A stretch of DNA of 61,520 nt from Actinomycetes bacterium (GTDB lineage: Bacteria; Actinomycetota; Acidimicrobiia; Acidimicrobiales; SZUA-35): positions 1 to 61,520 of the forward strand of contig JAJRQY010000057.1 in NCBI GenBank assembly GCA_024280015.1, read 5' to 3'. Within the stretch, counting starts at the first letter, position 1, and every line of letters starts with the position of its first letter. The notes beneath the pieces were generated by a model. The model was given only the letters and a program-made list of their open reading frames with translations, was not told where the DNA came from and did not search any database. Positions 25,768 through 36,566 of the stretch are shown piece by piece. Made by a program: the position numbers and the translations under genes.

Positions 25768-27203
25768 CCTCCGGATCGATCAGGACGCGCCTGTCCATCT
25801 CGATGGCCCTGATCTTTGGGCTGGCGGCGGGGATCGCCGGGACAGTCATGATGCGACAGCTGGAGCGCACCATGCTGGCCAACTCCGAAGAGTCAGCTAA
25901 TGCTTTGCTGAATGACTTCGCCAGTGGCCTACAAACGGGCAGCCCCAACTCGCTTCAGTCTCCGCAAGACAAGGCACGGTTCGTCTACGCCGATGCCAAC
26001 GGGGTTGAGCTCACTCCTGAGGAGTTCGGATTCTTTCTGGTTGGATCTATACCACGTTCTTTGGGCGACGCAGGGATCATGCGCGTCGAACCCGCACCCG
26101 GTGTATCGCCAGACACGGTGACCGAGTTCATCAGAGATATTGACCCCCTTTCGATACCATCAGAAGTCATCACCTTCCAAGAGTTCGCCTTGGACATGGG
26201 TGAGAGAACGACAGAAATAACCCAAGACAGTCTTCGAGTTACTGTCCCGGTATCAATTGCTGATCAGGAACTGAGCCTCGGGGTTATCCAACCTCTGGCC
26301 GAGACTCGCAAGAGCCTGACCGCAGCTACCCGGCTACTCCTCATTGGTATCCCCTTGCTCACCCTCTTTGTGGCCGCGATGGCCTGGGGCGTGGTCGGTC
26401 GGGTATTGAGGCCGGTTTCGGAAATGGCCTCCCGAGTCGAGCAGATCTCAAACGAGAGCCTCGACCAGAGACTCCCCGAGCCCGACTCCACCAACGAATT
26501 AGGTCATCTTGCTCGCACCATGAACGCCATGCTCAAACGCCTGGAGGGGGCCAGAGACTCTCAGCGTCGATTCATTTCTGATGCATCCCACGAGCTACGA
26601 AGCCCGATTACTGCCACCAAGGCAACCATCGAGGTGGCAAGGGCCCACCCGGAATCGACCGACTGGGAACGTACTGCAGAGGTAGTCAGCCAAGAGAACG
26701 ACCGCTTGGCTGGACTGGTTGATGACCTTCTCTTGTTGGCCAATCTGGAGGAGAATCCCAACGGCTTGCGAACCAGTCTCATTGACTTGGACGAGGTTTG
26801 CCTCAATGAAGCCAATCGTCCGCACCCAATCTCGGTTCGGGTCCAAGTTGATCGGCCAGCACGGGTTGAGGCCAATCTTGGCCGTCTGACTCGCGCCTGT
26901 CGCAATATTGTTGAGAATGGCGCTCGGCATGCCACCAGCGAGGTCATCGTTCGGGTCGATGCCGTCGACGGGTTTGGTGTGATCGAGATCTCCGATGATG
27001 GGCCCGGTATTGACCCCAACCTGACAGACCGAGTCTTTGACCGGTTTGCCCGGCTGGATGAGTCCCGCAATCGATCCGAGGGTGGAGGAGCCGGATTGGG
27101 ACTGGCCATTGCCCTCCAGATTGTGGAGACGATCGGAGGGTCCATCACCGTCTCTAACAGCAACGGTGCGGTGTTCACGATCCGGCTCCCCTTGGCTGAC
27201 TGA
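25764..27203 (+). CDS. Sensor histidine kinase
   Basis: Seen: N-terminal helix (ISMALIFGLAAGIAGTVM), an extracytoplasmic sensor of about 160 residues, a second helix near residue 195, a HAMP domain, the H-box SDASHELRSP with His276, N-box CRNIVENGARHA, G1 DDGPGID and G2 GGGAGLGLAIA. Partner of the preceding regulator. The sensor segment has no family I recognise; because the target operon has a wall-binding adaptor, envelope stress or an antimicrobial peptide is a reasonable guess for the signal. Confidence 0.93.
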   Translation: MTSGSIRTRLSISMALIFGLAAGIAGTVMMRQLERTMLANSEESANALLNDFASGLQTGSPNSLQSPQDKARFVYADANGVELTPEEFGFFLVGSIPRSLGDAGIMRVEPAPGVSPDTVTEFIRDIDPLSIPSEVITFQEFALDMGERTTEITQDSLRVTVPVSIADQELSLGVIQPLAETRKSLTAATRLLLIGIPLLTLFVAAMAWGVVGRVLRPVSEMASRVEQISNESLDQRLPEPDSTNELGHLARTMNAMLKRLEGARDSQRRFISDASHELRSPITATKATIEVARAHPESTDWERTAEVVSQENDRLAGLVDDLLLLANLEENPNGLRTSLIDLDEVCLNEANRPHPISVRVQVDRPARVEANLGRLTRACRNIVENGARHATSEVIVRVDAVDGFGVIEISDDGPGIDPNLTDRVFDRFARLDESRNRSEGGGAGLGLAIALQIVETIGGSITVSNSNGAVFTIRLPLAD

Positions 27204-27345
27204 CGACACCAAGCTCACTATTCACCGCGGTAGGCCAAACTCTTCAACTCTTGCCCTTGCTCTAACTACTGAGTCCTGACTGCCGACAAAAGGGCCCAGG
27301 AAGACAGCGACGACCATTCAGGTCACCCATAGGTCGAAGGTCAAC

Positions 27346-30300
27346 ATGTTCAAGTCTCGTATGCGCGCCGTCGTGCACGCACTCATTCTCATCGCTGCCA
27401 CCCTCTCGGCAGTGTTCGTTCCCGTGTCGCCCGCTGGGGCCACCAACGACCTCACCCTGAGTGCCAGTGGTCCAGCCACGGTTCTCATCACCAGTCCGTC
27501 GGCCTTCACCGTAGACCTGACGGCGACCAACCCGGTTGGGGGAAACGGCAACAACGGCTACAACGGCTCATTCCGAGTCGTGCTCCCTGCCGGTGTCAGC
27601 CTGGCCTCGGCCACACCAGCACCTACAGCATCAATTCCCAATGGCGGCGAAACCGTCCTACTGTTCACCAACGTTGGTGATATCCAGGAAGGCTCCACCC
27701 TCGGTCTAAGCCTGAATCTGACCGCCTCGGCCGCCGTACACCCGGTTGGTTCAACGGTCACGATCAACTCCGGCTTCTACGCCAGCGAAGACCCACGCGC
27801 CGTCCCCGACTTCAACGGCCCCGCAAGCACCGCCAGTGGCGACTTCGACGGCTTCGCCACCACCAGCTTCGCCACCACCATCGTCCCTATCGATATCGAG
27901 AAGACTTCTCCCACGGTGGGAGCAGAAAATGAAATGCTCCGTGGCCTGCACGATCAGGTCAATACCTACCACCTGGACGTCACCAATAACGGCGTAGCGA
28001 CCACCGACAACGTCATCGTCCATGACTATGTGCCAGCCAACCTCGAATTCCTGGGTTGCGGAGGTGTCGACAACACCACCGACGCCTCAACCAACCCCGG
28101 CTCATCTCTCGAGTACCCGGGCGCACCTGCGCTCACTGCGACCACCGCCCCGGCCGGACCCTGTCCCGCTCCCGCCCTTGTTGAGATGGTCAGTGTCAGC
28201 TCTGGAGTTATCACCTCCGGGACCGCATCCAACGGCAGCGCAGCACCAACCGGCATGGCTGACGGCGTCTACACCCATGTCCGCTGGGACCTAGCCACCA
28301 TGGCCATCAATCAGCTAACCGAGATCGAGTACCGGGTGGCCATTCCCATCCGTGAGAATGTCTACGTCTCGACCATGAACACTGCCGGAGGAACCGCAGA
28401 CCCAACGGCCAACCTCGACAACAACTCCGGACCTCATACCAACGAGACTGCCAGTGAGAATCAGGCCCGGAACTGGGCGACCGTTGGCGGCACCAGCTAC
28501 ACCGGCCCCGTCGCCTTCCCTGGAGCGGAGAACGCCCAAGACGTCGACGACTTCATTGTGTCGGTAGAAGATCTCTCCATTCACAAGTCTGTGGTCGAGC
28601 CATCACCCGTTCTGCACGGCTCGGTTGCCAACTACACCCTGCTGGTGGAGACCGGCGAGTACCGCACGGTCTCCAACATGACCATTATCGATGTCATGCC
28701 TGATGGCCTTTGCCCCCTACTTGGTGGTGCCGACCCCGAGACCACAGCCCCCATTAGCGGAGACTGTGCCGGTGCTGGACCAGCTCCCAGCCCATCTCTG
28801 ACCTCTCTCACTGAGAACTCCGATGGCACATGGTCCCTCCAGTGGGACTTCAGCACTGTTGGTGCCCTCACCAATCTGAATGCTTCAAGCTCGACCACCC
28901 TGACCTATAGCGCCAAGGTCCGCGAAAGCTATCAAGAAAGCTTCGCCGACGCCGCTCCGGTCAACGGCGCCGACGGCTTCAACAACACCGTGACCATGAA
29001 CGGCTTCAAGAACGTCATTAATGCTGGCCCCCGAAATATCTCTGCGGACAACAACACCGACAATGGTATGCAGATCTTCGACACGTCTTCAGCCGAATTC
29101 GTTGCCGGCACCCCCCAAATTGACAAATCCGTGTCTGTCCCGACTGCAGCCGGTGTCGCCCTCAGTTGCGACTCAGCAACCTGGGTGCGAACCAATCCAG
29201 CTGGTTCGGCCTCACCCGGTTCCCCAGCAACTTTGGTTGGCGCTCCCTATGCCTACCGGCCCGGAGACCGAGTCTGCTACCGCCTGGGAGTAGATCTGGA
29301 AACTGCTCTCAACTATCGCAATACTCGCGTCGACGACTTCATGCCTGCCGGCTACACCTTCGAACAATTCTGGGGAACCACTCCAGGCAATGGAGCCACC
29401 GCATCCAACAACACCGTGATCGACTCAGTCAGCGTTACCGGTGACCTCATCACCTGGAGTCTTGGTGAGATCGATCCCGATACCGCTGGCAGCCCCTTTT
29501 CGTCCGACCTGTTCATCAACAACGGGGCCACCAGGTTTGAGGTGGTCTTCTCCGCCATCGTTGGTTCCCCAACCGGGCGAACGACGCCGGACATTGTGTC
29601 CAACTTGGAGAAATTCACCTCCGCAAATATCAATGGAAGCACCGTGTCGCTGCGCGATGCCGCCGATGTGCAACTGGTTCAACCTCAACTCACGATCACC
29701 AAGGACGACTTTGGTGCTGACGTCGTGAAGGGCGGCGACACTGTCAACCATCGAGTGACCGTCACCAACAACTTCAGCGCTTCATCAGCGTCGTCGTCGG
29801 CCTATGTTGCTGCCTCGGCGACGGCCTACGGTGCCTCGAACTGGGACATCCTCCCCTTCCAGATTTCTTGTTCAGACATCGTTGGTTTCAACGGTGTTGA
29901 ACCCAGTCCAGCCGGAATCACCCTGAACGTCCCCGGAACCGTTGACTATTGCCACAACAGCGTGGCCGCGGTGGGATCGCGCAGCGTTATCGCCTGGACC
30001 ATCACCTCACTGGCTCCCGGCGAGAATGCACAACTGGACTACACCTATACGGTTCCAGCAGGCATCGGGTTCTCAGCCAACCTGCTCAATCTGACTGGTA
30101 TCCGCCAATACGTTGGCGGCGATGCCAACAATGGCGGGGTACCCCAAACGTTTACGCCTGGCACCGGAACGAACAATATCGATCCATCGCTCACCCCAAA
30201 TATTGCCGACGCTCTGGCCAATACCCAGGTTGTGACCCCAGGACTCACGGTTACCAAGGAGCACCAGTCCCAACACGACGACAATGTTGACCAGGCCGTC

Positions 30301-33300
30301 GCTCAAAACTCCAACCTCGCCAATGCCGGTCTCGCAACCACCGACGAAGAAGCCACCATTGGTGAGTTCATCGACTATCGGATCCGTGGAACCATTCCCA
30401 GTGGCGTATCGGTATACAACGCAACCCTTGGCGACACCTTCCCCGCTGGTCTTGAGTATGTCTCACTGACCTCGGCCACCCTGTACCGCTACGCCGGAGA
30501 CCCTGGCATTCCTGCCGTGCCCAATGGGTTTGCGTTAAACCAGGCTGGCCAAACAGTTGAACTGAACTTTCCAGCTACGTACACCGCTGGTGCCAACGAT
30601 GCGCCGGCCAGCGGGCCGGACGAAGATGACATTGTCGAACTCGTTATTCGTCTACGGGTATCGGACATTCCGGCAAATGCGGCCGGATCAACACTCTCCA
30701 ACCGGGCTGATTTTCGGGCGGCAAAGGCTCCTGGTGGCTCACTCATCCTGGCCCAATCAAGCAACCGAACCACCACCGTGGTTGAACCTGCTCCCCAGGT
30801 GACCAAGACCGCCCGTAACAGTGGTGGAACCGTGGTCGGCAACGTAGGCGCCGGTGAGACCATTAGCTACACCATTGTGGTCACCAACCCCAGCACTGCA
30901 GCGCCCGACAATGTTTCCAACGCCTACGACCTTGTTGTCACCGACGTGCTTCCGGCGGGTGTAACCATCTCCGGCGCGGCCAGCGGTGGCGTGTTCACCG
31001 CCGGCGGAGGTGCAACCGAGGGAACCCTGGTTTGGGATGCGGCCACCATACCTGCCTTGTCAGTTCTTGCTCCCGATGCGACCGTCACCATCACCTATGA
31101 CGTGATTGTCGATGACCCGGCGATCTCCGCCAGCCAGTTGACCAATACCGTCTCACTCACCGCCACCAGCCTGTCCGGTACACCAACTGGCGAGCGTACG
31201 ACCTACGCCGACAACGACACTGCCACCCTGACGTTGCCCCTGGCCACCCTGGCCAAGGACGAGTTCCCATTCGGTGGAGCCGACACCCAGACCTATGCCG
31301 TCGGAGACACCGCCGAGTTCCAACTCACGGTTGGCATCCCAGCCGGCACCCGAATCTTCCAGTCCACGATCTTTGACACCCTGCCAGCCGAGGTAGATTT
31401 CGATAGCTACGGAACAATCACCATCAACAACTGTCAGCTCATTTCCAATGCTGGCCTTCCCGGTGAGTCTCTGGCCCCTCTGACGACCGGTGACATCGTG
31501 AACCTGACACCAAACGGTCAGATCCTTGGCTGGTTCGTGGGTGATGTTGAAGCTCGAGACGCTGGCGGTATCCCGGCGGATTGTACGATCACCGCCGAGT
31601 ACCAGGTACACGTGAACTCAACCGCCATTACCACAGACACGCCGGCAAACCAGGCCATCCTGGCGTGGGAAAACGCCCCCGTTGGTGGGGCAACCCCAGC
31701 CGCGGTCAGCGATCTTCCTGCACCACCGACCGATGGGAACTCTGGAACCTGGGACGGCAAGACTCCCCAGGTTGCCGATGACATCGATATTCTCGAGCCG
31801 GCCCTAGCTGTCGACAAAGACGTCACCCTCAGCGGTGGAGCAACCCTGCTCAATCCCACCTGTGATACAACACCAGGCAACAACACCGCCGGATCAAACG
31901 ATCTTGATGGCACACCAGCCAACGGCTGTGACATCGAGGCCGGAGCCCGGTTGACCTACTCGGTCGTCGTTTCCAACTCCGGAGACGGTGCAGCCCATGA
32001 CATCACCATGGTCAACAATGTCCCAACCGGATTGACCCCAATCGATACCGCCACCGGTAGCCCAGTGGCCAATGGTGCCAATGTCGTTGGAACTGTTCCT
32101 GCCTTCCCTGGGGTCTGGGACTCGGCTGCCCGAACCATCACCTGGACCCTGTCCACCATCGCCGCGGCCGGGAATCTCACCCTTGACTACGACGTCATCC
32201 TCGACCCGTCCAACGGCCTCACCGACGGGCAAGACCTGTCCAACTCCATCGATATCCCGACCTACTTCGGCTTACCCTCAGCAACCAGAACCCTCCTGGT
32301 CACCAACAACCCAGCCAACAATGACATCCCAACCTATGGCGACAGCGGAACCCGCGGTCCGGTAGAGGGCGATGTCGTTACCGTCGAGGTGCACTTCCCC
32401 GACCTGGCCGTGGTCAAGACCCACGTAGCCCCCAGCGATGACACCGACGCTCGCCTGGACCAGCCCTTCAACTGGCTCCTCACCATCACGAACAACGACG
32501 AGACAGCCACCGCCTTCAACCTTGACGTTGTCGATGCCCTGCCAACGGGTTGGACCTATGTTCCCAACTCCGCCGTCGTCACCTTTGCTGGCACTCCCAC
32601 CAGCATCGAACCGGCCTGCACGGTTGCCAGTGGCGCCTGCAACACCCCGGCCGATAACAATTCCGAAGGACTGTTCTGGACTGATGTACGAGCCGCTCTG
32701 GCCCCGGGTGAGAGCTTCACCATTGCCCTGCAGGCCATTCCCCAGTCGGCGGCCCTCACTCCCGATGCTGCCACCGGCATCGCCAACACCGGTTGGGATA
32801 CTGGCGCTGGAAACGCCCACGTGAATAGTGTGATCGTGTCTGGCGACGATGCCTCCGGTTCAAGTTCGTGTTGTGATCCAGACGGGGCAGGTCCTGGTTT
32901 CCCAGTCCTCTATGAGGCTTCTACGAGTGACACCGTCTATATCCGTCGGGCTGACCTTGAGGTGGCCAAGTCGGTGACTCCGGTAGATGCCGACGGCAAC
33001 CCGGCTAACGGGCCCCATTGGTTCGGCTCCTTCATCGAGTACACCATCTCCATCACCAACCAGGGCCCAGATACGGCTCTTGACGTGGTGGTAGAAGATG
33101 CCTTGGACCGATCAGCGTTGATCTACTCCAGCGTCACGTCCATTGACCAGGGAACCTTCACCCAAACCGGGGGCTCCGGTGCCCAATGGGGTGAGTGGAA
33201 CGTTGGCAGTATCCCATCTGGAACCACCCTCAACCTGGTTGTGCGAATGCAAATCGGTGCCCTGGGCGCAATCGACAACCTGGCAGAGGTCACCGAGACC

Positions 33301-36300
33301 TCCACCTACGACCCCGATTCCGACCCGGACAACTCGGTGTTTGAACCAGGCGAAGACGACACTGATTCGGTTCAGATCACCTCAGTTCCAACCATGTTGG
33401 GCGACCGAGTCTGGCTCGATACCAATGGTGACGGACTCCAGGCCGGTGAGAGCGGCATTCCTGACGTCACCGTCACTGTCACCTACAACGATCCAATCAC
33501 CGGGGCGGCTGTGACCAGCAGCACCATCACAGACCTGCTCGGCAACTACGGCTTCACCAACCTGCCAAGCAATGTGCCGATCACGGTCGCCATTGACTAC
33601 GGCAACACAGTCCTCAACCCCAACCTTGCTGGACTCGACCCCAGCTACGACCTGGACGGCGGACTCAATCAGAGTGCCATAGCCACCATCGATCCGGCAT
33701 CAGATCCGACAGGGTCAGGTACACCCGGCCGCTTGGACGTCGACTTCGGATTCACTGATTCCGCTGGTGCTGGTCAGTCTTTGGGTAACCGTGTCTGGTG
33801 GGACCAGAACAATTCTGCCGATGCCAGCGACGGTTCGGGCGAATTTGGCCTCCCCGCCGTGACCGTCACCGCCCTATGGGCTGGCTTCGACGGAATCTTC
33901 GGCAACGCCGACGATCAGACCTACACCACCGACACCGATGCCACCGGAACCTACCTGTTCGACACCATCCCTCCCGGGGAGTACCAGGTCTCAGTCGACA
34001 ACAGCGACATCCCTCTCGGTTTGCGCATCCCGACCTTTGATCAGGATGGGGTCGCAACTCCCAACACTGTCAACAGCATCACCATTCTCCCCAACGAGAA
34101 CCAGCTGGACGTCGACTTCTCTTACCGGGGCAACGGCTCCATTGGCGACAGGGTCTGGTATGACCTGGACGGCGACGGAATCCAAGATGCCGACGAGTTC
34201 GGTATTGCCGGAGCCACGGTCACTCTCATCTGGACCGATCCAGTTAGTGGCCAGACCGCCACCCTGACCACCACCACAGGGGCCGACGGCACCTACCTGT
34301 TCGAGAACCTTCCCTTCGGCGACTATGTGGTTACCGTTGACCCGGCGACGCTGCCGGCCGGCCTGGTTCAAACCTTTGATGCTGATGGCCTTGGCTCACC
34401 ACTGCAATCCAGCCTGTCATTGAGCGTTGGTAACAACACCAACCTTGACCAGGACTTCGGCTTTCGCGGAACTGGTTCCATCGGCGACACTGTCTGGTTC
34501 GATGCCGACAACAGCGCTGATGCGAATCTGGCCGGAAGTGGAGTCTTCGCCGCTGGAGACACTGCCATTGTCGGCGTCGATGTCAGCCTGACATGGGCCG
34601 GACCGGACAATACCTTTGGTACCGCCGATGACTATGTCTACACCGCGGCCGCCTACGGCACGACCACCGATGCCAACGGAGAATACCTCTTCGGGAACCT
34701 TCCCTTCGGTGACTACCGAGTCCTCGTTGATGATTCCATGCTTCCTGCAGGCCAGGACGAAGCAACCTTCGATGACGATGGCATCGCCAGTCCCAACCAA
34801 TCCGAGACCACTATTTCCGTGGCAACTCCGGACGATCTGGATCAGGATTTCTCCTACACCGGTTCGAGTGAGCTGGGTAACTTCGTCTGGATTGACGAGA
34901 ACGGCAACGGAATCCAGGACGCGGGGGAAGCCCCCGTCTCTGGACTCACCGTCACCCTGTACAAGATCAACCCAGTCGACCTGGCCAATCCAGTTCTCTT
35001 GAGGACCATGGACACCCTGGCCGACGGCAGCTACTTGTTCGACAACCTCGATGCTGGTGACTATGTCGTCGTCTTTGATCAGCTGGCCAACCATGTTCCA
35101 ACGGGAACAACAGCCGGCAGCAATACTGCCGTCGACTCCAATGGTCGGGTCATCAATAACCCAACAAGCCCCTTCGACACCATGTTGGCGACTCCGACAA
35201 TCAGCTTGGGCGCTGGAACCTCAGATCTAACTTGGGATCAGGGTTTCTATCAACCCGCCGAACTCGGCGACATTGTATGGCTGGACAGCAATGTCAATGG
35301 TGTCCAGGATGGGGCCGAAACCGGAGTCTCTGGGGTGACTGTCAATCTGATGGACGAGGCAGGCAAGCCAATCATTGGCGCTGGCGGCAACCCCGTCACC
35401 ACCACAACTGGAGCCGACGGAAGCTACCTGTTCACCAATCTGGTTCCCGGTGTCTACACCGTCCAGTTCGTGGCCCCGCCAAGCCATGTCTTCACCCTGG
35501 TTGACCAGGGTGGCAATGATGGCGTCGACAGTGACGCTGGTTTGAGTAGTAGCCCAACACCAGGTCTCACCGGGCCAATCACCCTGACCTCGGGTGATTC
35601 GAACCTGACCGTTGATGCTGGCATCTTCGACGATGCGGTCATCGGCGACAAGATCTGGGAAGACTATGACCAGGACGGGATCCAGGACACAAATGAGCCA
35701 GGGATCAGTGGGATCACCGTGACCCTGGAGGCGCCCGGCTTGGATGGCATCTTCGGTAACGCCGATGATGTTCTGGTGGCGACCACCACCACATCGGCCA
35801 CCGGCAACTACCTCTTCACCGAGCTGGTTCCTGGTGAATACCGAGTACGGATCAATCCGACAACGCTCCCAACCGACATGGTCATCACCAGCCAGAACGC
35901 TGGAACCGACGATGCCATCGATAGTGATGCGGATACAACGAGCGGGTACTTGGCTTCGGTCACATTAGCCATGGGTGACGAAGATCTCAGTCATGACGCT
36001 GGGGTGTACGTTCCCTATGATCTGACCATTGCCAAGACGGTCTCGGCCACCTCGGCTGCCCAAGGCGCCGTTGTCAACTACAGCATCACCGTCAGTAATG
36101 TTGGACCCGGCGATGTTCACGAAGTCGTCACCGTGCGAGACCCCTTGCCTGCTGGTTTGAGCTTTGTATCGGTGTCTACTCCGACCGGTTGGACCTGTAG
36201 CCAAGCCAACAATGTCGTTACCTGCTTGTCTGGGTCGACGATCCCAGCCAATACCAAGGCCACCATCTCGATCAAGGCACTGATTACGGCCAAGAATGGC

Positions 36301-36552
36301 GTCAGCATCCTCAACACGGTTCAGATGGAAACGGTTTCCACCATTGGCATCGATGGGCCGAACGACATCGAAACCGGTTCCGCACCAATTTTGCGGATCA
36401 ATGACAGCCTGGCTCGAACCGGCAATGACTCCCAGTGGCTGGTTACTGGTGGCCTTCTTCTTGTCGGCATGGGTGGGTTACTCCTCCTGCTGACTGGCAT
36501 GAAACGAGCGGCTATTCCGGTTCTTGTTTCCAGGCGTCGCGAAGATCAGTAA
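27346..36552 (+). CDS. Giant cell-wall-anchored surface protein (DUF11 and SdrD-B-like repeats, LARTG)
   Basis: 3068 residues in one uninterrupted frame. Seen: signal peptide ending near AGA (about residue 32); about ten DUF11-like beta domains starting near residues 182, 407, 589, 780, 964, 1147, 1299, 1485, 1685 and 1868 (pattern KxV...GxxxxYTIxVxNxG...V.D.LP); seven SdrD-B/Cna-B-like units near 2017, 2146, 2265, 2379, 2509, 2639 and 2765, each opening G(D/N)xVWxDxxxDGIQ with EF-hand-like Asp loops; a last DUF11 near 2891; then LARTG (3022-3026), a hydrophobic helix and a KR/RRR tail. Known: LAXTG is used by class E sortases of Actinobacteria. I infer a rigid, Ca2+-stabilised stalk or adhesin. 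The start has GAAGG 6 nt upstream. Confidence 0.9.
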   Translation: MFKSRMRAVVHALILIAATLSAVFVPVSPAGATNDLTLSASGPATVLITSPSAFTVDLTATNPVGGNGNNGYNGSFRVVLPAGVSLASATPAPTASIPNGGETVLLFTNVGDIQEGSTLGLSLNLTASAAVHPVGSTVTINSGFYASEDPRAVPDFNGPASTASGDFDGFATTSFATTIVPIDIEKTSPTVGAENEMLRGLHDQVNTYHLDVTNNGVATTDNVIVHDYVPANLEFLGCGGVDNTTDASTNPGSSLEYPGAPALTATTAPAGPCPAPALVEMVSVSSGVITSGTASNGSAAPTGMADGVYTHVRWDLATMAINQLTEIEYRVAIPIRENVYVSTMNTAGGTADPTANLDNNSGPHTNETASENQARNWATVGGTSYTGPVAFPGAENAQDVDDFIVSVEDLSIHKSVVEPSPVLHGSVANYTLLVETGEYRTVSNMTIIDVMPDGLCPLLGGADPETTAPISGDCAGAGPAPSPSLTSLTENSDGTWSLQWDFSTVGALTNLNASSSTTLTYSAKVRESYQESFADAAPVNGADGFNNTVTMNGFKNVINAGPRNISADNNTDNGMQIFDTSSAEFVAGTPQIDKSVSVPTAAGVALSCDSATWVRTNPAGSASPGSPATLVGAPYAYRPGDRVCYRLGVDLETALNYRNTRVDDFMPAGYTFEQFWGTTPGNGATASNNTVIDSVSVTGDLITWSLGEIDPDTAGSPFSSDLFINNGATRFEVVFSAIVGSPTGRTTPDIVSNLEKFTSANINGSTVSLRDAADVQLVQPQLTITKDDFGADVVKGGDTVNHRVTVTNNFSASSASSSAYVAASATAYGASNWDILPFQISCSDIVGFNGVEPSPAGITLNVPGTVDYCHNSVAAVGSRSVIAWTITSLAPGENAQLDYTYTVPAGIGFSANLLNLTGIRQYVGGDANNGGVPQTFTPGTGTNNIDPSLTPNIADALANTQVVTPGLTVTKEHQSQHDDNVDQAVAQNSNLANAGLATTDEEATIGEFIDYRIRGTIPSGVSVYNATLGDTFPAGLEYVSLTSATLYRYAGDPGIPAVPNGFALNQAGQTVELNFPATYTAGANDAPASGPDEDDIVELVIRLRVSDIPANAAGSTLSNRADFRAAKAPGGSLILAQSSNRTTTVVEPAPQVTKTARNSGGTVVGNVGAGETISYTIVVTNPSTAAPDNVSNAYDLVVTDVLPAGVTISGAASGGVFTAGGGATEGTLVWDAATIPALSVLAPDATVTITYDVIVDDPAISASQLTNTVSLTATSLSGTPTGERTTYADNDTATLTLPLATLAKDEFPFGGADTQTYAVGDTAEFQLTVGIPAGTRIFQSTIFDTLPAEVDFDSYGTITINNCQLISNAGLPGESLAPLTTGDIVNLTPNGQILGWFVGDVEARDAGGIPADCTITAEYQVHVNSTAITTDTPANQAILAWENAPVGGATPAAVSDLPAPPTDGNSGTWDGKTPQVADDIDILEPALAVDKDVTLSGGATLLNPTCDTTPGNNTAGSNDLDGTPANGCDIEAGARLTYSVVVSNSGDGAAHDITMVNNVPTGLTPIDTATGSPVANGANVVGTVPAFPGVWDSAARTITWTLSTIAAAGNLTLDYDVILDPSNGLTDGQDLSNSIDIPTYFGLPSATRTLLVTNNPANNDIPTYGDSGTRGPVEGDVVTVEVHFPDLAVVKTHVAPSDDTDARLDQPFNWLLTITNNDETATAFNLDVVDALPTGWTYVPNSAVVTFAGTPTSIEPACTVASGACNTPADNNSEGLFWTDVRAALAPGESFTIALQAIPQSAALTPDAATGIANTGWDTGAGNAHVNSVIVSGDDASGSSSCCDPDGAGPGFPVLYEASTSDTVYIRRADLEVAKSVTPVDADGNPANGPHWFGSFIEYTISITNQGPDTALDVVVEDALDRSALIYSSVTSIDQGTFTQTGGSGAQWGEWNVGSIPSGTTLNLVVRMQIGALGAIDNLAEVTETSTYDPDSDPDNSVFEPGEDDTDSVQITSVPTMLGDRVWLDTNGDGLQAGESGIPDVTVTVTYNDPITGAAVTSSTITDLLGNYGFTNLPSNVPITVAIDYGNTVLNPNLAGLDPSYDLDGGLNQSAIATIDPASDPTGSGTPGRLDVDFGFTDSAGAGQSLGNRVWWDQNNSADASDGSGEFGLPAVTVTALWAGFDGIFGNADDQTYTTDTDATGTYLFDTIPPGEYQVSVDNSDIPLGLRIPTFDQDGVATPNTVNSITILPNENQLDVDFSYRGNGSIGDRVWYDLDGDGIQDADEFGIAGATVTLIWTDPVSGQTATLTTTTGADGTYLFENLPFGDYVVTVDPATLPAGLVQTFDADGLGSPLQSSLSLSVGNNTNLDQDFGFRGTGSIGDTVWFDADNSADANLAGSGVFAAGDTAIVGVDVSLTWAGPDNTFGTADDYVYTAAAYGTTTDANGEYLFGNLPFGDYRVLVDDSMLPAGQDEATFDDDGIASPNQSETTISVATPDDLDQDFSYTGSSELGNFVWIDENGNGIQDAGEAPVSGLTVTLYKINPVDLANPVLLRTMDTLADGSYLFDNLDAGDYVVVFDQLANHVPTGTTAGSNTAVDSNGRVINNPTSPFDTMLATPTISLGAGTSDLTWDQGFYQPAELGDIVWLDSNVNGVQDGAETGVSGVTVNLMDEAGKPIIGAGGNPVTTTTGADGSYLFTNLVPGVYTVQFVAPPSHVFTLVDQGGNDGVDSDAGLSSSPTPGLTGPITLTSGDSNLTVDAGIFDDAVIGDKIWEDYDQDGIQDTNEPGISGITVTLEAPGLDGIFGNADDVLVATTTTSATGNYLFTELVPGEYRVRINPTTLPTDMVITSQNAGTDDAIDSDADTTSGYLASVTLAMGDEDLSHDAGVYVPYDLTIAKTVSATSAAQGAVVNYSITVSNVGPGDVHEVVTVRDPLPAGLSFVSVSTPTGWTCSQANNVVTCLSGSTIPANTKATISIKALITAKNGVSILNTVQMETVSTIGIDGPNDIETGSAPILRINDSLARTGNDSQWLVTGGLLLVGMGGLLLLLTGMKRAAIPVLVSRRREDQ

Positions 36553-36566
36553 CAGCCGGGGTTAGC

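Noticed and set aside
34417-35094. 225-codon antisense frame in the giant surface-protein gene
   Set aside because: Falls in repeated Gly/Asp-rich coding sequence, which leaves open frames on the other strand; no start signal.
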